A stretch of 64,000 nucleotides of DNA from Delphinapterus leucas (Eukaryota > Chordata > Mammalia > Artiodactyla > Monodontidae), in NCBI RefSeq assembly GCF_002288925.2, contig NW_022098049.1, positions 2,531,295 to 2,595,294 of the forward strand. Direction: 5' to 3'. The notes below the pieces were generated by a model. That model saw nothing but the letters and a program-made list of their open reading frames with translations. It ran no database searches and had not been told where the DNA came from. Shown here piece after piece: positions 11,881 to 64,000 of this stretch. Every line of letters begins with the position of its first letter. The stretch's first letter is position 1. The position numbers were made by a program, and so were the translations under genes.

Positions 11881-12317
11881 AGTAAACGGATATGATCAGG
11901 AGAGCAGTAATGGGACGATCATGGGCAGAGAGGAAAAAAAGTTTCGGAGTCTTGACAAGGCAAGATGTCGCATAGATTTATATTTTAACAATCTTCTGTC
12001 AAAGCCCACATTATGGCTGTTCCTATGTTTGCTGGTTTGCCTTTAATAACTATATGTCAGTCCTATAAGTAAGATGAGTACACAGATAGCATATACCCAA
12101 GAAGGTATTTCCTAGCAGGCAGTGGGAAATTTACCCAAGGCTCTCTGGATAACCTCAACATGGTGATAAGGCTTGATTTTGTTTTGTTTTTTAGGATAGA
12201 CTTGATTACCTGCAAATCCATTCTTCTGATACAGGAATTTTATTAAATATATATTTTTTAAAGTTTTAAAGAGTTCCCATATAAAGAAATTCACAAATCA
12301 AAGTGGTTGTTTTTTTT
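11881..12317. other. Non-coding 5' flank
   Basis: AT-rich unique-looking sequence; no gene or repeat recognised. Confidence 0.5.
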
Positions 12318-12673
12318 TAATATAAATTTATTTTATTTATCTATCTATTTTGGCTGTGTTGGGTCTTTGTTGCTGCGCGCTGGCTTTCTCTAGTTGTGGT
12401 GAGCAGGGGCTACTCTTTGTTGCAGTGCACGGGCTTCTCATTGCGGTGGCTTCTCTTGTTGCGGAGCACGGGCTCTAGGTGCGTGGGCTTCAGTAGTTGT
12501 GGCACGTGGGCTTTAGTAGTTGTGGCTCACGGGCTCTAGAGCGCAGGCTCAGTAGTTGTGGTGCACGGGCTTTGTTGCTCCGCGGTATGTGGGATCTTCC
12601 CGGACCAGGACTCGAACCCGTCTCCCCTGCATTGGCAGGTGGATTATTAACCACTGTGCCACCAGGGAAGCCC
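12318..12673 (-). mobile_element. CHR-type SINE, long form
   Basis: From TTGGCTGTGTTGGGTCTTTG to CCACCAGGGAAGCCC. Flanks CAAAGTGGTTGTTTTTTTT (from 12299) and CAAAGTGTTTGTTTTTTTT (from 12674) form the target-site duplication with one mismatch. Confidence 0.93.
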
Positions 12674-15066
12674 CAAAGTGTTTGTTTTTTTTTCCCACAC
12701 TGGATGTTATGAGTGGAACTGGAGGGTGAGGTGCAGAGGTGACCTGAGTCTTCTTATCTGGGAAGGAGAGTAGCAGGGGCCAGTACTGGTCACATCCATT
12801 GATGCAATTAACTTAGTGTTTGGCCTCTTGGCCTGAGCTGCTTCTCTTCTGCACTGAAGGTAGAAAAGGTGATTCCAGAAGGGGAATCTGGTGACACAAG
12901 AGGAAAACCACAAGGTGACCATGGTTGTGAGCGATTTCCTGATCTCGGCTCCCCTGAGCCGTAGACATGACAGTAAAGTTGCTATTTGTAGAGCTTAGAG
13001 CAGTTCAGCATGAGGGTTCAATGAGGTGACATACACAATATCCCAGTGAGAAAAGCAGTGTTAACTTTACCACCACTTCCTGCAGAATAGGAGCCTGGAG
13101 CTCCGAGAAGTCCTGTGGCCAGCTGCAGTGACATAGCTAGAAAGTGTCATTGATGAGACCCAAACTCCAGTTGCTGGGCTCCTCTTTCTGTGTGCCAGGC
13201 TGGCTGCCTCCCTGGCAGTGCGAGCCCTGGGCTCAACGTGAAGCAACGCCACCTTGAACAGATGTGCGGAAGCAAGTTAAACATGCGCACTGTTTAATGC
13301 TCTCGCTGTTTGGATGTAGATATCGGAGTCGTGGTAGCTTTCGCCCTGAGGAGACCAGGGTGGTATGGGGGTTGCTGTGTGTCTCTTGACTTATCTTGGG
13401 GTGGCCCTGGGAGGAGATTCAGTAGACCCTAAACTGGAGAGTTCCATCCTTTCTTTGAAGTGGGGCAGGAGGTTCCCATGCCGGAATCCTCGGCAAACTG
13501 GAGAGGGGGGCCGGTACGATGGCAACTGCCTTGAAGACTTACCAGGTAAGTCTTCCTGCTTTACTGGTTGATCCCAAAATACTGGCTGGGAACCCCGACA
13601 AACTCTTATTTGTAAAAGTGGATAATAATAGCATCCTCCTCGTGGTACGTGGTGGGGATCCTAGGAGCTTATGTATGTAACATGGTATTCCTGGCACTTG
13701 CTGAGTGTCAAAGCATGTTTAAAACCTTCAAAACTCACTCAGGGGAATATTGTAGCATGTTTTCTTGTCATCAACATTGTAATACTTTATAGCATGTTTT
13801 ACATTGTATAAGCATTGTTTCCTTTTTTAACATCACCCTGTGGATTTGATAAGAAATATTGTGTCATGTGAGAATGAAACATGTTCATCTGATTTAAGCA
13901 TGCAGCCCCCGATTCTGGAGCTAACAGGTGGCTTCAAGCAGGGCCCTGAGCTGAGTCTTGTGTCTCCAATTTACCCTGGGCTGTGCAATCTGCCAGTGGC
14001 AAGATCTTTCAGGGCTGGCGAGCTGTGCCCTCTCTACTGTGGATGGCACGGGGCTGAGGAGAAGAAATCAATTTTCATCAAGAAATCTTTTCACACTGGG
14101 AGTCATGCTGGGAGTGCCCTTGATAACTGACTCAGAGGTTCAAGCAAACAACCTTGTGTGTTTGTGAAACAAACATCAATCCACCCAGAGAGCAGAGCTG
14201 GTTGTAAATTCTTTGGGCATTACTGGAAGGTTTCTGGCTTCCTCTGTAGGGGGTCTGAGCTGTGTCTAGAGCAGACCTCCTGAGAACTGGTTCTTCTCCC
14301 AAATTAATTAAAAATCTCTGAAGGTGGTTCCGGACACTGGTATATTTTAAACTCCTTAGGTGGGTTTAGTGGACAGCAGGGTTAGGAGCTCTTGGTTTTG
14401 GAGGGGCAGGGGTGCCTGACTCTGAGAGGTGGCGCATCTCTCCCTCCTCCCGTGCCCACGACAGTAGCCTGTGGCATGCCCCATGCCTCAGTCACTGCCC
14501 TACGGGAGGGCTCGGAATGCTGAGGCCATCCGTGATGAACTGTCAGCTTCCTAAAGGAGTCTTAAGTCTCCCTCCGGTAGCTACTGTCATTTACTGGTAG
14601 CAACTTCCTGTTTCCAGATGGAAGTTACTCAGTCTTCTCAAGTACTCTGTCGAGCCTGCTTGCCAATTTCCCAGGAACATCAGATTCTGACTCTGAAATG
14701 ATCACAGCAGGGAGCCCTTGGGGACCACAGTGGTAATTCAGGGTCTGGACGGGACTGGCCTTGGACTCTCTGCATGGTAACTCTCCTTTGAAAACAGGAA
14801 AGCAAAAACTATTATTGGAAATTTCCTTTAAGAAATTTCAGAAAAAAAGGGAATTTCCTTTGTGTATTTGAGATTCCTGGGAGACTGAGAAGCATGTTCT
14901 TATCACAGCTTTGCTTTGTCCTAGGTGCTTTGCTTACTTACCTCATTATATTCTTACAACAATCCTGTAAAGTATGTACCGTGTCATTTATCTCCATTGT
15001 ACTCAGGTGGAAACTGGCTCAGAGAAGTGCTGTGACTTACCCAATCCGACCATGTCTGGGTGGTTC
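12674..15066. other. Non-coding 5' flank
   Basis: Mostly unique sequence. It contains the 23-bp palindrome at 13533-13555. A MIR-like piece may lie at 14910-15060 (TCCATTGTACTCAGGTGGAA near an acceptor-free stretch). No coding exon supported. Confidence 0.45.
13533..13555. repeat. Perfect 11-bp inverted repeat with 1-base spacer
   Basis: GAAGACTTACC, A, GGTAAGTCTTC. The right arm also reads as a strong 5' splice donor (CAG|GTAAGT at 13543-13551). Confidence 0.95.
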
Positions 15067-15081
15067 CAGAACCCATTCTTT

Positions 15082-16099
15082 TTTTTTTTTTTTACATCTT
15101 TATTGGAGTGTAATTGCTTTACAATGGTGTGTTAGTTTCTGCTTTATAACAAAGTGAATCAGTTATACATATACATATGTCCCCATATCTCTTCCCTCTT
15201 GTGTCTCCCTCCCACCCCTCCAGGCGGTCACAAAGCACCGAGCTGATCTCCCTGTGCTATGCAGCTGCTTCCCACTAGCTATCTACCTTACGTTTGGTAG
15301 TGTATATATGTCCATGCCTCTCTCTCGCTTTTTCACAGCTTACCCTTCCCCCTCCCCATATCCTCAAGTCCATTCTCTAGTAGGTCTGTGTCTTTATTCC
15401 TGTCTTACCCCTAGGTTCTTCATTTTTTTTTCTTAAATTCCATATATATGTGTTAGCATACGGTATTTATCTTTCTCTTTCTGACTTACTTCACTCTGTA
15501 TGACAGACACTAGGTCTATCCACCTCATTACAAATAGCTCAGTTTCGTTTCTTTTTATGACTGAGTAATATTCCATTGTATATATGTGCCACATCTTCTT
15601 TATCCATTCATCTTATGATGGACATTTAGGTTGTTTCCATCTCCGGGCTATTGTAAATAGAGCTGCAGTGAACACTTTGGTACATGACTCTTTTTGAATT
15701 GTGGTTTTCTCAGGGTATATGCCCAGTAGTGGGATTGCTGGGTCACATGGTAGTTCTATTTTTAGTTTTTTAAGGAACCTCCATACTGTTCTCCATAGTG
15801 GCTGTATCAATTCACATTCCCACCAACAGTGCAAGAGGGTTCCCTTTTCTCCACACCCTCTCCAGCGTTTATTGTTTCTAGATTTTTTGATGATGGCCAT
15901 TCTGACTGGTGTGAGATGATATCTCATTGTAGTTTTGATTTGCATTTCTCTAATGATTAATGATGTTGAGCATTCTTTCATGTGTTTGTTGGCAGTCTGT
16001 ATATCTTCTTTGGAGAAACGTCTATTTAGGTCTTCTGCCCATTTTTGGATTGGGTTTTTTGTTTTTTTGTTATTGAGCTGCATGAGCTGCTTATAAATT
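15082..16099 (-). mobile_element. L1 LINE, 5'-truncated 3' end
   Basis: Poly(T) then ACATCTTTATTGGAGTGTAA (complement of the L1 3' UTR). Further on the minus strand is coding text for the C-terminal part of ORF2, open from about 16083 to 15613 (ends KQPKCPS). Perfect 15-bp target-site duplication CAGAACCCATTCTTT at 15067-15081 and 16100-16114, the T-rich side adjoining poly(T), as expected for a minus-strand insertion. Confidence 0.95.
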
Positions 16100-16114
16100 C
16101 AGAACCCATTCTTT

Positions 16115-16454
16115 CCATCATCCTACTGTATTTCAGGATCTCAAAGGACCCCTGGAGTCCCCTAGGCCAGTGCCCCCTGCTTTTGATGTTTGTCCTCTCT
16201 ACAACATCTTTTACCAGTGGTCCTTAGGTCTCTGCTTGCACATCTCCAGGAACTGGGAACTCACTTCCACCCAGTGCAGTGCATTCCACTGTTCAGGCAG
16301 CATCAATGAGGAAGGCTCCTTAATTCCTCATCTGGATCAAGGCAGGACATGAAAAGAATAAATAAACAAATAAGGAAATAAATAAATAAGTGAATGGAGG
16401 GGACATATGTCTCCTAGTAGCTTCCTCTCATTAGTTCTAACCTTATTTCTTCAA
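16115..16454. other. Non-coding 5' flank
   Basis: An AATA-rich run at 16355-16390; otherwise no recognisable feature. Confidence 0.5.
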
Positions 16455-16680
16455 ATAATAACAAGAATAGCTAACATTTATTGAGCAACTAGTATGTTTC
16501 AGGTACTGGGCTAAATGCTTTACATTTGTTATCCCATTTACACATGAGGACCCTGGAGTTTTGAGAGGTTAAGTGACCTGTTCAAGGTCGCAGAGATGGT
16601 GCTGGGATTAGAACCCAGGCAGTCTGGCTGTGGAGGCCCTGATCTTGGCCACTGCAGTCCATGCACTCTTGAGTCCTAAA
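16455..16680 (-). mobile_element. MIR SINE
   Basis: CTAACATTTATTGAGCAACT, TGAGAGGTTAAGTGACCTGT and TTAGAACCCAGGCAGTCTGG are the complement of MIR. Confidence 0.65.
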
Positions 16681-17184
16681 TATGTAAGAAAATGGAAAAC
16701 TTCAGTTGTTCTGCCATTGTCCTCACATTGCTCAGGACTGCAGGATGCTCGCTGAGAGGGTCCGAGCCTTTGCTGCTCTCGCCTCCCTTCTCCTCCATTC
16801 CGTCCCTGTTCCTCTTCTTCCCGTCTCCAAAGGCCACCCCATCAGCCTGCCCGACTCAAAGCCAGAACTTTTTCTGACCTTCCATCCTTCCGCGCAGCTC
16901 CAGAAATGGATTCTCTCAGCAGGCTGGCAGAGGGTCGGGATGCTCCTGGTGTCAGTTAGAAACAACAGACTGGGCCCCTTTCCAGGGCTGAGGAGGAGGC
17001 CCCCAAACAGCTTCCTGCTCATGGCTAATAATAATAATAATAATAGCTAACATTCTGGGCATATACTACATGTCAGCTGAGCTGTGCACTTGTGGAGTGA
17101 CCTTAGTAAATCCCAGAGCCTCTTGACCTTAGAAATGGTGTGGTGCTCAGCTGTGGAGAGGGTGTTCATTCTGCTCAGGTGACC
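16681..17184. other. Non-coding 5' flank
   Basis: GC-richer unique sequence (16730-17020) followed by an (AAT)n run at about 17027-17045. An ORF of 114 codons passes through but has no recognisable domain and no splice support. Confidence 0.45.
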
Positions 17185-17390
17185 CTGTGGTTAGAGCCTG
17201 GGCTCTAAAATCAGACAGGCCTGGTTCCAGGGGTAGCTCTGACACTTAAGAGCTGTGTGACCTTGGAAACTTTACTTACCCTCTCTGGGCCTTGGCCCCT
17301 CATCTGCAAGATGGATAGGAGAGGGTTTCTGTGACGATTAAATGATATCATTTGTTTTGAATGCCTGGCACAGCTGAGTAGAGAAATGGA
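17185..17390 (+). mobile_element. MIR SINE
   Basis: CTGGTTCCAGGGGTAGCTCT, GCTGTGTGACCTTGGAAACT and GCCCCTCATCTGCAAGATGG match MIR. Confidence 0.75.
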
Positions 17391-17573
17391 GAAGAAAACA
17401 GCTAGTGTTATTAGTTTTGTTGTGGTTCTAGGTGGACCTCAGGATTTCTGTTTAGGAGGGGGTTTTGTGGTTTCTGTAAGAGTCTGGAGAGCATGTTGGG
17501 TCATCCTGATACTTGTCTTTTGATGCCCATCCTGGGTGGTTTAGGAGGATGGTCAGCTTCCAGAAGAAGAACT

Positions 17574-17615
<42 letters not shown>

Positions 17616-17643
17616 ACGCGCGCGCACGTGCGCGCCTGTGTGT
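17574..17643. repeat. (TG)n plus CG-rich alternating purine-pyrimidine tract
   Basis: About twenty TG units pass into CACGCGCGCGCACGTGCGCG and return to TGTGTGT. The tract ends about 70 bp before the FER1L6 splice acceptor at 17715. Confidence 0.95.
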
Positions 17644-17722
17644 ATTTTCTCTTAACATGTCTGAATGAGTCAAAGTAATTATCACTGTATTTTTTAATTT
17701 TTCTTTTTTTTTCAGAAAGGAG

Positions 17723-64000
<46,278 letters not shown>

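Noticed and set aside
16706..17050. 114-codon open frame upstream of FER1L6
   Set aside because: No recognisable domain, ends in the (AAT)n run, and overlaps antisense frames of similar length; consistent with chance in GC-richer DNA.

Overview
The window is mammalian nuclear DNA, almost certainly from a cetacean. At least nineteen copies of the CHR-type, tRNA-derived SINE (bodies beginning GGGCTTCCCTGGTGG and carrying the GGTTCGAGCCC/GGTTCGTGCCC B-box) are spread through it. Several are of the short form ending near GAGAGGCCCGCGT, which I know from whale genomes. L1 copies of laurasiatherian type and old MIR, L2 and hAT relics fill most of the remaining non-coding DNA. The species cannot be fixed from the sequence.

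The only protein-coding gene I can support is the 5' half of FER1L6 (fer-1-like 6, a type-II ferlin), on the + strand. Sixteen coding exons between 17723 and 62791 join without a frameshift or stop into 709 codons. Every intron has GT..AG ends and every junction phase is compatible. The product starts MFGLKLKKK and has, in order, a lysine-rich and low-complexity N-terminus, a C2 domain (about residues 85-185), a FerI region (about 180-240), a second C2 domain (about 242-370), a Lys/Ser-rich linker (about 423-455), a conserved beta-rich block (about 476-510) and a FerA helical region (about 640-709). The last exon ends at a normal donor and no later exon is visible, so the rest of the roughly 1,850-residue protein and its C-terminal membrane anchor lie beyond 64000.

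Layout: 1-17715 is 5' flank or upstream intron, made of repeats and unremarkable unique sequence, with no supported gene. It begins inside the 5' end of a minus-strand L1. The first coding exon (17716-17798) lies just downstream of a long TG/CG alternating tract and between two same-orientation L1 copies. From 23496 to 62791 the remaining fifteen coding exons are separated by introns of 96 bases to about 4.6 kb that hold nearly all the SINEs. The segment 62792-64000 is the start of the next intron.

I found no new biological system. The points most worth checking are a 317-bp exact tandem duplication beside a 10-N gap (probably an assembly error), paired L1s that could delete the start-codon exon by recombination, the Z-DNA-prone tract next to that exon, a first C2 domain lacking acidic residues in its third loop, several serial insertions at one target site, and a poly(T)-only insertion bounded by a target-site duplication.
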